Assembly: GCF_001757995.1 (NCBI RefSeq)
Contig: NZ_LXLV01000012.1
Location: forward strand, 1-64,000
Length of the DNA: 64,000 nucleotides
From: Bacillus mycoides
Lineage (GTDB): Bacteria; Bacillota; Bacilli; Bacillales; Bacillaceae_G
Reading direction: 5' to 3'
Numbering within the stretch: position 1 is the first letter of the stretch; each line of letters starts with the position of its first letter. Below the pieces are notes generated by a model. The model saw nothing but the letters and a program-made list of their open reading frames with translations. It was not told where the DNA came from and ran no database searches. The translations under genes and the position numbers were made by a program. Shown in pieces: positions 49,121 to 58,132 of the stretch.

Positions 49121-49163
49121 CAAAAAACGAGCAAATTGCGTTACGCAACTTGCTCGTTTTTCT
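49121..49163 (-). terminator. Terminator of the lysine permease gene
   Basis: AAAAACGAGCAA-TTGCG TTA CGCAA-TTGCTCGTTTTT: long stem with one mismatch; contains the permease stop codon. Confidence 0.9.
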
Positions 49164-50565
49164 TTTCGTTATTTTTTTTCTGATCACGATTCATTAATGG
49201 ATAGAAGGCAAAGCCAATTGCGAATAAACCGATTCCGAGAAGGAACGTTTTTATATCGGATGCGCCTGTTTTAATAACCCATAGTGCATAGCAAAGTGCG
49301 ATAACTGCGACTATACCATCTGTAATTCTTGCCCGCATTTCATTTTTATATGTTTCACCAGTTGCGACTAGTTTTAACTGGAAGATTGGTGAAACGAGAT
49401 ATGGAATGAGGTAGGCCAGTGTTGATACGGTAATAACGAATGTATAAGCTTCCGCAATTGTTCCTGATAATGTTGAGAATAAGAACACTTGCGACATAAT
49501 GTTTGTTAATCGTAGTGAATGAATTGGACTTCCTTTTTTATTTGTTTTTGCGAAGAAGGAAGGGAAGAAACCTTCTTTTGCTGCTTGATAAGGTACTTCT
49601 GAGCTTAATAAAATCCAGCCTAATATTGAACCGAATAGGGAAGTAAGAGCAAGTAATGCCATAAGTTTCCCGCCGCCATGACCCATTGCTGCGTTTAATG
49701 CATCTGCTAATGGACGTTCAGAAGCTTGTAATTTATCAACGTGAAGTACACCCATTGTTAAAATTGTAATTCCTAAATAAATTGCAACCGTTATTAATAA
49801 ACCGGCAACAGTCGCACGTTTTACCGTTTTGGGAGAAGTAGCTCGGTTTGATAAAAGAACGGCGGATTCAATCCCAATAAATGCCCAAAGCGTTGTAAGA
49901 GCCGCTAAATTCACTTGTGAAAGGAGACCGTGTGATACGCCTTCTTTATCGATCATCGGTGTGTACCATTGTCCAAACTTTGAAGCTTCGAACGCAAATA
50001 ACGTAACGACAATGAATAGAAGGAATCCAGTTACTTTCGTTGTTGTTGCTAAGAAGTTTAGTTTCCCAGCTCCGCTTACACCGTTTGTTAATATTAAATG
50101 AGTTCCCCAAAGTAAGACGGAACAAATAGTAAATGTAATGAGCTTTCCAACTTCTATATCGAACGAGCCGATGGAAAATAATAGTCGCGTATCTTTCATA
50201 ATTGGGAAGAAGAGTGATAAATATCCCGCGAAAGATGTAATGATGGCAACGTTACTTGCCCAGTTTGCAACCCAATATCCCCATACCATGCTGAAACCAG
50301 CCATTTTCTTTCTTTTTGGTGTTGAGAATAAAGCATATGCATGACTTTGTGGTCCTGTCGTTAAATCAGGACGACGAATTGCTAAATTACCGAAAACAAG
50401 AGCTAGCATTAAAACACCAAATCCTGTTGTTAACCAAGCTAAAGTGACACCGAGAGGGCTAGCTGTTTGTGCCAACGTACTTGGCACCATGAAAATACCA
50501 GCGCCAACCATGTTACCGACAACGAAAGCTGTTAGTACCCAAAAGCCCCATTTTTTTTGTTGCAT
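49141..50565 (-). CDS. APC-family basic amino acid (lysine) permease, YvsH-like
   Basis: A 474-residue transporter with about twelve helices of the basic amino acid/polyamine antiporter (ArcD-like) group: FVVGNMVGAGIFMVPSTLAQ in helix 1 and LWAFIGIESAVLLSNRATSPKTV in helices 6-7. The leader contains a complete lysine riboswitch, which assigns lysine as the regulated and probably transported amino acid, as for B. subtilis YvsH. ATG 50565 follows TTTGGAGG; the longer reading to 50595 contains that site. Ends in a strong terminator. Confidence 0.9.
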   Translation of the reverse strand: MQQKKWGFWVLTAFVVGNMVGAGIFMVPSTLAQTASPLGVTLAWLTTGFGVLMLALVFGNLAIRRPDLTTGPQSHAYALFSTPKRKKMAGFSMVWGYWVANWASNVAIITSFAGYLSLFFPIMKDTRLLFSIGSFDIEVGKLITFTICSVLLWGTHLILTNGVSGAGKLNFLATTTKVTGFLLFIVVTLFAFEASKFGQWYTPMIDKEGVSHGLLSQVNLAALTTLWAFIGIESAVLLSNRATSPKTVKRATVAGLLITVAIYLGITILTMGVLHVDKLQASERPLADALNAAMGHGGGKLMALLALTSLFGSILGWILLSSEVPYQAAKEGFFPSFFAKTNKKGSPIHSLRLTNIMSQVFLFSTLSGTIAEAYTFVITVSTLAYLIPYLVSPIFQLKLVATGETYKNEMRARITDGIVAVIALCYALWVIKTGASDIKTFLLGIGLFAIGFAFYPLMNRDQKKNNEKKNEQVA

Positions 50566-50653
50566 AGAAAATACCTCCAAAGTTAGTATAACCAAGTCAA
50601 GCGAGGAGATATGTATGTCTTCCTAAGTCAAGAAGAGAAGTTCCAAACAAAAC

Positions 50654-50892
50654 AAAAAAAGCACGTAATTTGCCGCTACATGCTTTCTATCTTATAAGAA
50701 ACCCACGACATACCTCTCGATAGCTCTCCACAAACGAAACGTTTGTGACAGTTCTGCACTTATTAAATGCAGACCCAGCAAGCGCGCATGGTGGGCACGT
50801 CTTACTTCGGCAACCATTCCTTTCTCATTCATTCATCAATGCCACTACATCTCCTGAAATGATACTCTTAATGATTGCAACCTCTACCTCAC
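50654..50892 (-). ncRNA. Lysine riboswitch (L box) with terminator
   Basis: On the minus strand, conserved elements occur in order: GAGGTTGCAA (50876-50885), AAGAGTAT, AGGAGATG, GAGAAAGGAAT, GGTTGCCGAAG, GCTGGGTCTGCA, GCAGAACTGTCA and GTGGAGAGCTATCGAGAGG (ends about 50708). These are the lysine aptamer landmarks. The terminator AAAGCATGTAG...TTACGTGCTTTTTTT follows at 50654-50689. Lysine binding is expected to stop transcription of the permease gene, which starts 89 bp further on. Confidence 0.93.
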
Positions 50893-51098
50893 CGAGATAC
50901 GAATGAGGATTTATGTATTAAATTAACATGTTTAAGAGTAACAAATGTATTTTTATACGTCAATGGATATAGTAATAATCAGATTATAGAGAAGAGTTCG
51001 TTATTAGGGCTTGGAGGGTTTGAAACGGATTCATTGAATAAATATATATTGAATTTTTAACAGGGAATGTACTTTTAATCGGAATGGGGATTATTTAA
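50893..51098. other. Gene-free stretch between the lysine riboswitch and the tandem GNAT gene
   Basis: AT-rich, about 200 bp. A frame to 51060 can be translated (SSLLGLGGFETDSLNKYILNF at its end) but has no start with a ribosome site; it may be a gene remnant. Promoters for both divergent units must lie here. Confidence 0.4.
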
Positions 51099-51956
51099 AT
51101 GATACGTGCTTATAGTGAAAAAGAGGATTGGATCAGGACATTGAATTTAATAAAAAGTATGGGGATAGAAGAGGAGATAGGCTCTTTAGATGATATTGTA
51201 TCGAACTCTACGCATTTTCTTTTATGTAACCGAAATGGGATTGAAGGATTTGCGTATGCATCTTTTTATACAAATAGTGCTGAAGAGTCTATTGCTCAAA
51301 TAAGTGTGTATGTGGAACAGGGTTCTCGTTTGAAAGGTATTGGCTCTGCCTTGTATAAAGAAATAGAAGAGTGTGTTTCTAAAATGAATCCAGATTTTGT
51401 ATGCACTTATATGAAAGTTGAATCAGAAAATTGTATTGGTTTTACTAAGAAAATGGGATTTGAAAGATGGTGGGGATCGCTTGAATTGATATATAAGGGA
51501 GGGAGTTTCCCTAAAACGGATATGACGTTTATTAAATATGAGGATAGATTTTTTGATCAGTTTGTAAAAATGGTACAGGAATGTTATTACGAGTTGCATG
51601 AAATGAATGATATGAAGCCTTATCTTGCTCCAGAAGATAGTATAAAGAAATACAAATTGAACGATAAAAGTAACGTGTATGTAGTTTTAGAAAATGAACA
51701 GTTAGTTGCAGCGATTACACTAGGAGAAGGGACAGTAGAGAATGTAATGGTTGCAAGAGGCTATCAAGGAAATGGATATGGGCGTAAAGCGTTACAATTT
51801 GGTGTGAGCAAGTTGTTAGAAGGCGGGTACGAAGATATTAGACTCTGTTATATAGAAGGAAATGAAAGTGCTAAGAGGTTATACAATTCTGTAGGATTTA
51901 AGCCGCTTCATAATACACAGGTGTATCGGAAGTTTCTTTGCATGAAAAGAAGCTGA
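51099..51956 (+). CDS. Tandem GNAT acetyltransferase
   Basis: A 285-residue protein with two GNAT domains (about 1-135 and 140-285). The second has a good acetyl-CoA motif, VMVARGYQGNGYGRKALQF; the first, ISVYVEQGSRLKGIGSALYKE, is also intact. Both end in the typical xSxGFx segment (FTKKMGFERWW, LYNSVGFKPLH). The substrate is unknown; tandem GNATs often modify antibiotics or small amines. Weak GGGG ribosome site. Confidence 0.82.
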   Translation: MIRAYSEKEDWIRTLNLIKSMGIEEEIGSLDDIVSNSTHFLLCNRNGIEGFAYASFYTNSAEESIAQISVYVEQGSRLKGIGSALYKEIEECVSKMNPDFVCTYMKVESENCIGFTKKMGFERWWGSLELIYKGGSFPKTDMTFIKYEDRFFDQFVKMVQECYYELHEMNDMKPYLAPEDSIKKYKLNDKSNVYVVLENEQLVAAITLGEGTVENVMVARGYQGNGYGRKALQFGVSKLLEGGYEDIRLCYIEGNESAKRLYNSVGFKPLHNTQVYRKFLCMKRS

Positions 51957-51985
51957 TCTAAATTTTAGATCAGCTTCTTTTTGCA
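51946..51985. terminator. Bidirectional terminator between GNAT and gapN
   Basis: AAGAAGCTGATCTAAA pairs with TTTAGATCAGCTTCTT; the left arm lies at the end of the GNAT gene. Flanked by A/T runs. Confidence 0.92.
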
Positions 51986-51988
51986 ATA

Positions 51989-53428
51989 TTAAACTAAGTT
52001 TAATACAGTTACTTTTTGACGAGTCATAGACTCAAGGCTCTTACGAATACCTTGTGCGCCCATACCTGAACCTTTTACACCGATGAATGGGAAGTGGTCA
52101 GGGCCGCGCTCTGTGCGTCCGTTAATTTGAACAGAACCAGTGTCGATTTTGTTAGCAATTGCAAATGCTTTGTTAATGTCTTTTGTGAAGACACTTGCTT
52201 GCAGACCGAACTCTGATTTGTTAGCAATTTCAATCGCTTGTTCATCAGAAGAAACACGGATGATTGGAAGGATTGGGCCAAATGGCTCTTCCCAAGCAAC
52301 TTTCATTTCTTCTGTTACGTTGTCGATTAATGTTGGATAAATTAGGTTGCGCTCACGTTTGTTACCGATAACGATTGTTGCACCTTTTTCAGCAGCATCA
52401 TCAATTAAACCTTGAACGAAGTCAGCCGATTTATCGTCGATTAATGGAACGATTGTGCTGTTTTGTTCTGGAGATCCAACTGATAGTTCTGCTACTTGCT
52501 CTTTTAATAAGCCAGCTAGTTCGTCTGCTACATTTTCATGTACAAGTACACGTTTAATAGCTGTACAACGTTGACCTGAGTAAGAGAATGCACCGCTTAC
52601 GATATGCTTTGCAGCTTCTTGTAAGTCTGCATCTTCACAAACGATACCAGGATCTTTACCACCAAGTTCTAATACAAGTGGAATCATCGCAGCTTTTTTC
52701 GCTAAATGTTTACCTGTATTTGTACCACCTGTGAACGATACCATATTTACGCCAGGATGTTCTACTAAGTAGTCACCAATTACAGAACCGCGTCCTGTAG
52801 CTACGTTTACAAGACCTTTTGGAAGGCCAGCTTTATGAAGTGCTTCAACCATTTTAATACCGCTAATAGCACCTTGAGTTGCTGGTTTGAAGATAACAGC
52901 GTTACCCATAATAAGTGCTGGTGCAAGTTTTGCAGCAGATAAGTTTACTGGATAGTTAAACGGTGCGATTGCTAATACAACACCAAGTGGTGCGCGCTGA
53001 ATAATCGCAAGTTTAGATTTAGATCCACCAGGGAAGCTATCACCCATCATGCTTTCACCGTGCATGTGAAGTGCTTCGTCAACTGTGTAACGAATTAAGT
53101 CAGCTGTACGAACGACTTCTTTTTGCGCATCTTTATAGCCTTTACCGACTTCTTTCATAATGATATCGGCAATTTCATCTTGCATATTTACGAGCTCATC
53201 AGCCCATTTATATAAATATTTTGCGCGATCCTGTAGAGAAGCTTCAGCCCATGATTTTTGAGCTTCTTTTGCAGATGCAATTGCTTCATCTACTTCTCCG
53301 CGAGTAATTGCTTGTACTTGACCAATTACTTCGTGTAAGTATGGAGATGGAATTTCGATTGTTTGACCTGAAGAGCTTTCTCTCCATTCTCCGTTTAAAT
53401 AAAATTTGTACGTATTGCTAGTTGTCAT
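51989..53428 (-). CDS. gapN: Non-phosphorylating NADP-dependent glyceraldehyde-3-phosphate dehydrogenase GapN
   Basis: A 479-residue aldehyde dehydrogenase. Catalytic Glu in LVLELGGKDPGI and Cys in SYSGQRCTAIKRV; nucleotide-binding FTGGTNTGKHLAKKA; the C-terminal GRTERGPDHFPFIGVKGSG is typical of GapN. It oxidises glyceraldehyde-3-phosphate directly to 3-phosphoglycerate, making NADPH without ATP. ATG 53428 follows TTAGGAGG; extra in-frame residues up to 53503 have no site. A near-consensus cre lies 88 bp upstream. Confidence 0.93.
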   Translation of the reverse strand: MTTSNTYKFYLNGEWRESSSGQTIEIPSPYLHEVIGQVQAITRGEVDEAIASAKEAQKSWAEASLQDRAKYLYKWADELVNMQDEIADIIMKEVGKGYKDAQKEVVRTADLIRYTVDEALHMHGESMMGDSFPGGSKSKLAIIQRAPLGVVLAIAPFNYPVNLSAAKLAPALIMGNAVIFKPATQGAISGIKMVEALHKAGLPKGLVNVATGRGSVIGDYLVEHPGVNMVSFTGGTNTGKHLAKKAAMIPLVLELGGKDPGIVCEDADLQEAAKHIVSGAFSYSGQRCTAIKRVLVHENVADELAGLLKEQVAELSVGSPEQNSTIVPLIDDKSADFVQGLIDDAAEKGATIVIGNKRERNLIYPTLIDNVTEEMKVAWEEPFGPILPIIRVSSDEQAIEIANKSEFGLQASVFTKDINKAFAIANKIDTGSVQINGRTERGPDHFPFIGVKGSGMGAQGIRKSLESMTRQKVTVLNLV

Positions 53429-53515
53429 GATTAGTCCTCCTAAAATAGCAACTTGTAAGAGTGAGTATAAGGTGATTGTAGGTGGTTTGATAATATTTTT
53501 CAAATGAAATGTTTG

Positions 53516-53529
53516 TGAAAACGATTTCT
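53516..53529 (-). promoter_or_regulatory. Candidate cre (CcpA) site upstream of gapN
   Basis: TGAAAACGATTTCT matches TGWNANCGNTNWCA at 13 of 14 positions, with the central CG intact. Activation or repression cannot be told from position alone because the promoter is not certain. Confidence 0.45.
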
Positions 53530-53722
53530 TATTATTTTTTTATTTTGTATGCCCTTTCTTACAGAAGATTCCCTTATTTCAAACTGAATTATAAGTAGAA
53601 TGCATCACTTTCATTTTTTGTGATAAAAGATTATTTTATTCTAAAGCGAAAAAAATAATTGACAGAATACTCAATAAAGTTGTAAGATTATAAATGGAAA
53701 ATAAATGAAGGGGGTGTGCGTA

Positions 53723-53815
53723 ATGATTGTAATCGTAATCGTAAATGTAATGGGCTTAGCTCTGTTAAATGGCGGAAAACATTCATATCATTACGCAACC
53801 CGTGCGGATATATAG
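53723..53815 (+). CDS. Leader peptide of the bmrCD-like operon (bmrB-like)
   Basis: A 30-codon frame: MIVIVIVNVMGLALLNGG then KHSYHYATRADI and TAG. ATG 53723 follows AAGGGGGTG with good spacing. It is followed within 20 nt by a strong hairpin and then an intrinsic terminator, all upstream of the exporter genes. In B. subtilis, bmrB is a translated leader whose ribosome stalling on antibiotics lets transcription continue into bmrCD. The order and structure here fit that mechanism. The peptide is shorter than the B. subtilis one and I cannot confirm sequence homology. Confidence 0.72.
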   Translation: MIVIVIVNVMGLALLNGGKHSYHYATRADI

Positions 53816-53834
53816 GACCTTTGTGTCTTATGAG

Positions 53835-53913
53835 AAGCGTACGTTGCGTATATCGTAACGTACGCTTTTATGCATTCTTTTGCATATCGTCAAGCGGCGG
53901 TATGCTTTTTTTT
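53835..53913 (+). terminator. Attenuator: hairpin plus intrinsic terminator before the bmrC-like gene
   Basis: Hairpin 1: AAGCGTACGTT (53835-53845) pairs perfectly with AACGTACGCTT (53857-53867). Terminator: GCATATCGTC (53882-53891), loop AAGC, GGCGGTATGC (53896-53905), then eight T. Between them TATGCA (53869-53874) can pair with TGCATA (53881-53886) and open the terminator stem, giving an alternative antiterminator-like form. Confidence 0.75.
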
Positions 53914-54071
53914 GTTTATTTTCCTTGTTTTCGTGGTTACTATAAAAAATCAGAATTTGGAAGGTGGAAAAATGTGATGAAATTGTATGGTTTACGAAAT
54001 GTAAATGTGATGGATTTGGATAGTGGATAAAGAAATGTGAGCCAAACGAGAACGAGAAGGGAGAGGTTATA

Positions 54072-55832
54072 TTGTTTTCAGTATTACTAAAGTTAAGCTG
54101 GTTTTTTAGGGAGCATTGGAAAAGGTATAGTATCGCAATTGGGGTACTTTTAATTGTAAATGTGATAGAGGTAATTCCTCCGAAAGTGTTAGGAATTACC
54201 ATTGATAATATTAAAACAGGAGCCTTAACGAACGAGGCGATTATGCAATATATTTTTATTTTACTTGGGGTAACAATTGGTGGGTATGTACTTACTTTCA
54301 TTTGGCAGCACCAACTATTTGGCGGTGCGTTCGTACTTGAGAAAACGATGCGTTCAAAATTTATGGGGCATTTACTCAAGATGACACCAACGTTTTATCA
54401 AAAAAATCGTACTGGCGATTTAATGGCGAGAGCGACAAATGATTTAAAAGCAATTTCCATGACAGCTGGCTTTGGTATATTAACGCTCGTTGATTCTAGT
54501 CTATATATGCTTACAATCGTTTGTATGATGGGCTTTTCAATTAGTTGGCAGCTAACATTTGCTGCGCTTATACCGCTTCCGATTATGGCGTATGCGATGA
54601 ATAGATACGGAAAGAAATTGCATGAAAGATTTACAGTCGCGCAAGATGCGTTCGGGGATATGAACGATAAAGTACTTGAATCAATTGCGGGTGTACGCGT
54701 TATTCGTGCGTATGTACAGGAGAACGCTGATCAAGAAAGGTTTCATCATTTAGGAGATGACGTATACGAGAAAAATATGAGAGTAGCAAGAATCGATGCA
54801 TTATTCCAACCAACTGTGAAAATGCTCGTTGGTCTTAGTTATTTAATTGGTTTAGTGTACGGTGCATATCTCGTATTTCAGTCAAAAGTGACACTTGGTG
54901 AGCTCGTTTCTTTTAACGTCTATTTAGGGATGATGATTTGGCCGATGTTTGCAATTGGTGAATTGATTAATGTTATGCAAAGAGGAAATGCTTCGCTCGA
55001 TCGTGTAAATGAAACGTTAGCTTATGAACCGGATGTAAAGAATCCGAAAGATCCAAAGGTTGTACAAGAGCCAGATTACATTCAGTTCGATAACGTTACT
55101 TTTTCATATCCTTCATCAATTGAAACAAATTTAAAAAATGTTTCGTTCTCATTAAAACAAGGAGAGACCCTTGGAGTTGTTGGGAAAACAGGAAGCGGGA
55201 AAACGACGCTCGTTCGTCAACTTCTTCGTCAATATCCACTTGGTGAAGGTGATATTGCGGTTTCTGATGTGAAGCTAGATAAAATTACGAATGATAACGT
55301 ACTTGGCTGGATTGGTTATGTACCTCAGGAACACATTTTGTTCTCAAAAACAGCGAAGGAAAATATTTTATTCGGAAACAGAGAAGCGACTGAAGAAGAG
55401 CTTGAAAAAGCGATTGAAATAGCTGCATTTAAAAAGGATTTAGAGTTTTTACCGGAAGGTTTAGAAACGCTCGTTGGAGAGAAAGGTGTTTCTTTATCAG
55501 GTGGACAAAAGCAAAGGATTTCGATTGCGAGAGCTGTTATTCAAAATCCAGAAATCTTAATTTTAGACGATTCTTTATCAGCTGTTGATGCTCGTACGGA
55601 AGCGGCGATTATTGAAAACATAAGAACAGAAAGAAGCGGGAAGACGACGATTATCACGACGCATCGTTTGTCAGCCGTACAGCACGCAGATTGGATTCTT
55701 GTTATGGATAACGGTGAAGTTATTGAAGAAGGTTCGCATGAAGCACTCATTCGAAATGGGGGCTGGTATGCAGAGCAGTTCGAAAGACAACAAGGTGAAA
55801 GTGAAAGTGCGGATAGCGGGGTGAAAATATGA
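54072..55832 (+). CDS. bmrC: Heterodimeric multidrug ABC exporter subunit BmrC-like (YheI)
   Basis: A 586-residue half-transporter: six-helix membrane domain (about 1-310) and ATPase domain (about 335-575). Walker A GVVGKTGSGKTT, signature LSGGQKQR, switch His in TTHRLS. The Walker B reads ILILDDSLSAVD, with Asp where the catalytic Glu should be. This gives one degenerate ATP site, as known for BmrC. Length matches B. subtilis BmrC (585). TTG start follows GGGAGAGG. Overlaps bmrD by four bases. Confidence 0.9.
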   Translation: MFSVLLKLSWFFREHWKRYSIAIGVLLIVNVIEVIPPKVLGITIDNIKTGALTNEAIMQYIFILLGVTIGGYVLTFIWQHQLFGGAFVLEKTMRSKFMGHLLKMTPTFYQKNRTGDLMARATNDLKAISMTAGFGILTLVDSSLYMLTIVCMMGFSISWQLTFAALIPLPIMAYAMNRYGKKLHERFTVAQDAFGDMNDKVLESIAGVRVIRAYVQENADQERFHHLGDDVYEKNMRVARIDALFQPTVKMLVGLSYLIGLVYGAYLVFQSKVTLGELVSFNVYLGMMIWPMFAIGELINVMQRGNASLDRVNETLAYEPDVKNPKDPKVVQEPDYIQFDNVTFSYPSSIETNLKNVSFSLKQGETLGVVGKTGSGKTTLVRQLLRQYPLGEGDIAVSDVKLDKITNDNVLGWIGYVPQEHILFSKTAKENILFGNREATEEELEKAIEIAAFKKDLEFLPEGLETLVGEKGVSLSGGQKQRISIARAVIQNPEILILDDSLSAVDARTEAAIIENIRTERSGKTTIITTHRLSAVQHADWILVMDNGEVIEEGSHEALIRNGGWYAEQFERQQGESESADSGVKI

Positions 55833-57829
55833 GTGTTTCAAAACGATTGTTTCAATACGCGATGAAAGTGAAAGGGCCGATTTTTGCAGCGATGGCGATG
55901 CTATTTGTTTTCGTTATCGCAGAACTCGCGGGTCCTTTCGTCGCAAAAACGATGATTGATGAGCATATCGTTGGAATAGAGAGGCCTTGGTATGAAACAG
56001 AAAAGAGTGAGGATGCTGTTTCATATAATGGCGCCTTTTATAAGCGAAGTGATCGCTTTGAGGAAGGTGAGAAAAAAGGGAAAGAAGTCCGAGTGATTCA
56101 AGTTGGTTTTCAGTACTATTTTGTACCGAATAAAATAACGCTTGAAGGAACTCGTTCTGTTAAGGGTGATGTGCTTACAGTACAAAGTGGTAAGGCAGTG
56201 CAGGTTTATAAAGCGAAAGCCTTAACGAAAGAGGAAGTATTTGCGTTTTATAAACCAGAAATAAATCGATTATTACTACTCGGCGGTGGATATTTCGCTT
56301 TATTAGTAGTTGTATCATTATTTGCATACGGAAAGCAGTTCTTCTTACAGAAGGCGGCAAACAAAATTATTCAAATTATGAGGGAGGATGTTTTTTCTCA
56401 TATACAAACGTTGCCAATTCGTTATTTCGATCATTTACCAGCAGGGAAAATTGTATCGCGTGTAACGAATGATACAGAAGCGATTCGTGATTTATATGTA
56501 ACAGTGCTTGCGACATTCGTCTCTAGTATCATCTATATTATCGGGATTTTCGCTGCGCTATTTTTACTTGATGTAAAACTGGCGGCGCTATGCTTACTCA
56601 TCATTCCAATTTTAATTGTTTGGGCGATTATGTATAGAAAGTATGCGTCTGTATACAATCATAAAATGCGTTCTCGTTTATCGGATATTAACGGAACGGT
56701 GAATGAATCGATTCAAGGGATGCCAATTATTCAAGCATTTCGTCAAGAGCGTGAAACGAAGAAGGAATTTGAAGAACTCAATGGCGATTATTTTAAATAT
56801 CAAAATAAAATTTTAAATTTAAATGCAGCAACTTCGCATAACTTAGTGTCTGTATTAAGAAATATCGCTTTTACAGGTGTAATCTGGTATTTCGGTGGTG
56901 CTTCATTAAGTGCTTCTGGCATCGTTTCACTCGGGATACTTTATGCTTTCGTCGATTATTTAACGAGGTTATTCTCGCCAATTACGAACATGGTGAACCA
57001 ACTTGCTAACTTAGAGCAATCGCGTGTTGCCTCAGAGCGTGTCTTTGAATTGCTAGAGGAAAAGGGAGAGGCAGTAGAAGAAGAACGTATGCCTCGCTTA
57101 ACCGGAAATGTGAAATTCGATAATGTTTCGTTTTCTTACAATGGAAAAGATGAAGTGTTAAAAAATATTTCTTTTGAAGCGAAACAAGGGGAGACAGTGG
57201 CACTTGTCGGCCATACTGGATCAGGAAAAAGTTCCATTATGAATGTGCTCTTTCAATTTTATGAATTTCAAAAAGGGAAGCTTACGATTGATGGTCACGA
57301 TGTAACAGAGATGCCGAAACAAGCAACACGTGAACATATGGGAATTGTATTGCAAGATCCGTTTTTATTTAGCGGAACAGTCGCATCCAATGTAAGCTTA
57401 GAGAACGAAAATATTTCAAAAGAGCGTATCGTAAAGGCGTTACGTGATGTTGGTGCCGAAAGGTTTGCAAACAACATAGATGAAAAAATTACGGAGAAAG
57501 GAAGTACACTTTCAACCGGAGAACGTCAGCTTATATCGTTTGCTAGGGCACTTGCTTTTGATCCAGCGATTTTAATTTTAGATGAAGCGACTTCCAGCAT
57601 TGATACAGAGACAGAAGCGATGATTCAACAAGCACTAGAAGTTGTGAAGAAAGGACGAACGACGTTTATTATCGCTCATCGCCTTTCAACAATTAAGAGC
57701 GCTGATCAAATTATTGTGCTTGATAGAGGAACGATTTTGGAAAAAGGTTCCCATGATGAATTAATGAAAAAGCGCGGGCGTTATTACGATATGTACAAAA
57801 CGCAAATGGAAGGAAACCAGAGCGCTTAA
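55829..57829 (+). CDS. bmrD: Heterodimeric multidrug ABC exporter subunit BmrD-like (YheH)
   Basis: A 666-residue half-transporter with an extracellular insert of about 100 residues between helices 1 and 2 (about 45-140), typical of BmrD. Walker A GHTGSGKSS, signature LSTGERQL, Walker B ILILDEATSSID with the catalytic Glu, and switch His in IAHRLS. It forms the working ATP site with BmrC and exports several drugs. Start ATG overlaps the bmrC stop (ATGA). Ends in a terminator. Proximity to sspB, yheC and yheD mirrors the B. subtilis yhe region. Confidence 0.92.
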   Translation: MSVSKRLFQYAMKVKGPIFAAMAMLFVFVIAELAGPFVAKTMIDEHIVGIERPWYETEKSEDAVSYNGAFYKRSDRFEEGEKKGKEVRVIQVGFQYYFVPNKITLEGTRSVKGDVLTVQSGKAVQVYKAKALTKEEVFAFYKPEINRLLLLGGGYFALLVVVSLFAYGKQFFLQKAANKIIQIMREDVFSHIQTLPIRYFDHLPAGKIVSRVTNDTEAIRDLYVTVLATFVSSIIYIIGIFAALFLLDVKLAALCLLIIPILIVWAIMYRKYASVYNHKMRSRLSDINGTVNESIQGMPIIQAFRQERETKKEFEELNGDYFKYQNKILNLNAATSHNLVSVLRNIAFTGVIWYFGGASLSASGIVSLGILYAFVDYLTRLFSPITNMVNQLANLEQSRVASERVFELLEEKGEAVEEERMPRLTGNVKFDNVSFSYNGKDEVLKNISFEAKQGETVALVGHTGSGKSSIMNVLFQFYEFQKGKLTIDGHDVTEMPKQATREHMGIVLQDPFLFSGTVASNVSLENENISKERIVKALRDVGAERFANNIDEKITEKGSTLSTGERQLISFARALAFDPAILILDEATSSIDTETEAMIQQALEVVKKGRTTFIIAHRLSTIKSADQIIVLDRGTILEKGSHDELMKKRGRYYDMYKTQMEGNQSA

Positions 57830-57836
57830 TTTTTAG

Positions 57837-57868
57837 AAGAACTTGCGATTTTCGCAAGTTCTTTTTTG
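57837..57868 (+). terminator. Terminator of the bmrCD-like operon
   Basis: AGAACTTGCGA TTT TCGCAAGTTCT, then TTTTT: perfect 11-bp stem. Confidence 0.92.
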
Positions 57869-58132
57869 ATCGTATTGTCCGCTCAGAAGTTAATATATTT
57901 CATCGGTAGAAAAACCTATAAATAAGTAAGTATTGTTTTACCTTTTTCTTTATAAATGCTATATTAAAAAATGTTACTTATTTTTTGTATGTAGCGGTAT
58001 TTTTCCATTTTGTTTGATTATGAAGAAAAAGGATAAACTAAATAAGAACATTTTCATTGAAAAATTGTTCGAAATTGCATACAATCAATATAGTTTTTAA
58101 ATTCCTATCAGAATACTTGGAGGACTACTATC
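57869..58132 (+). promoter_or_regulatory. Upstream region of the amino-acid ABC importer with a possible CymR-like box
   Basis: AT-rich, no gene seen. TAAATTCCTATCAGAATACT (58098-58117), followed by TGG, resembles CymR boxes before cystine/methionine genes in Bacillus (TAA...CCTAT...ATACTTGG). It lies just before the ribosome site TTGGAGG. No riboswitch recognised. Recalled consensus only; low certainty. Confidence 0.3.

Noticed and set aside
50875-51060. A 61-codon plus-strand frame overlapping the lysine riboswitch edge
   Set aside because: No ribosome site at its start, and it begins inside the riboswitch. Only its second half reads like protein, so it is left as a possible remnant.
53716-54030. 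A 104-codon plus-strand frame in the bmrCD leader
   Set aside because: It runs through the attenuator hairpins and terminator; the well-placed ribosome site serves the 30-codon leader in a different frame instead.
53988-54030. A short peptide frame (MKLYGLRNVNVMDLDSG) after the bmrCD attenuator, preceded by GGAAGGTGG
   Set aside because: It could be a second leader peptide, but it is very short and lies after the terminator; nothing else supports it.
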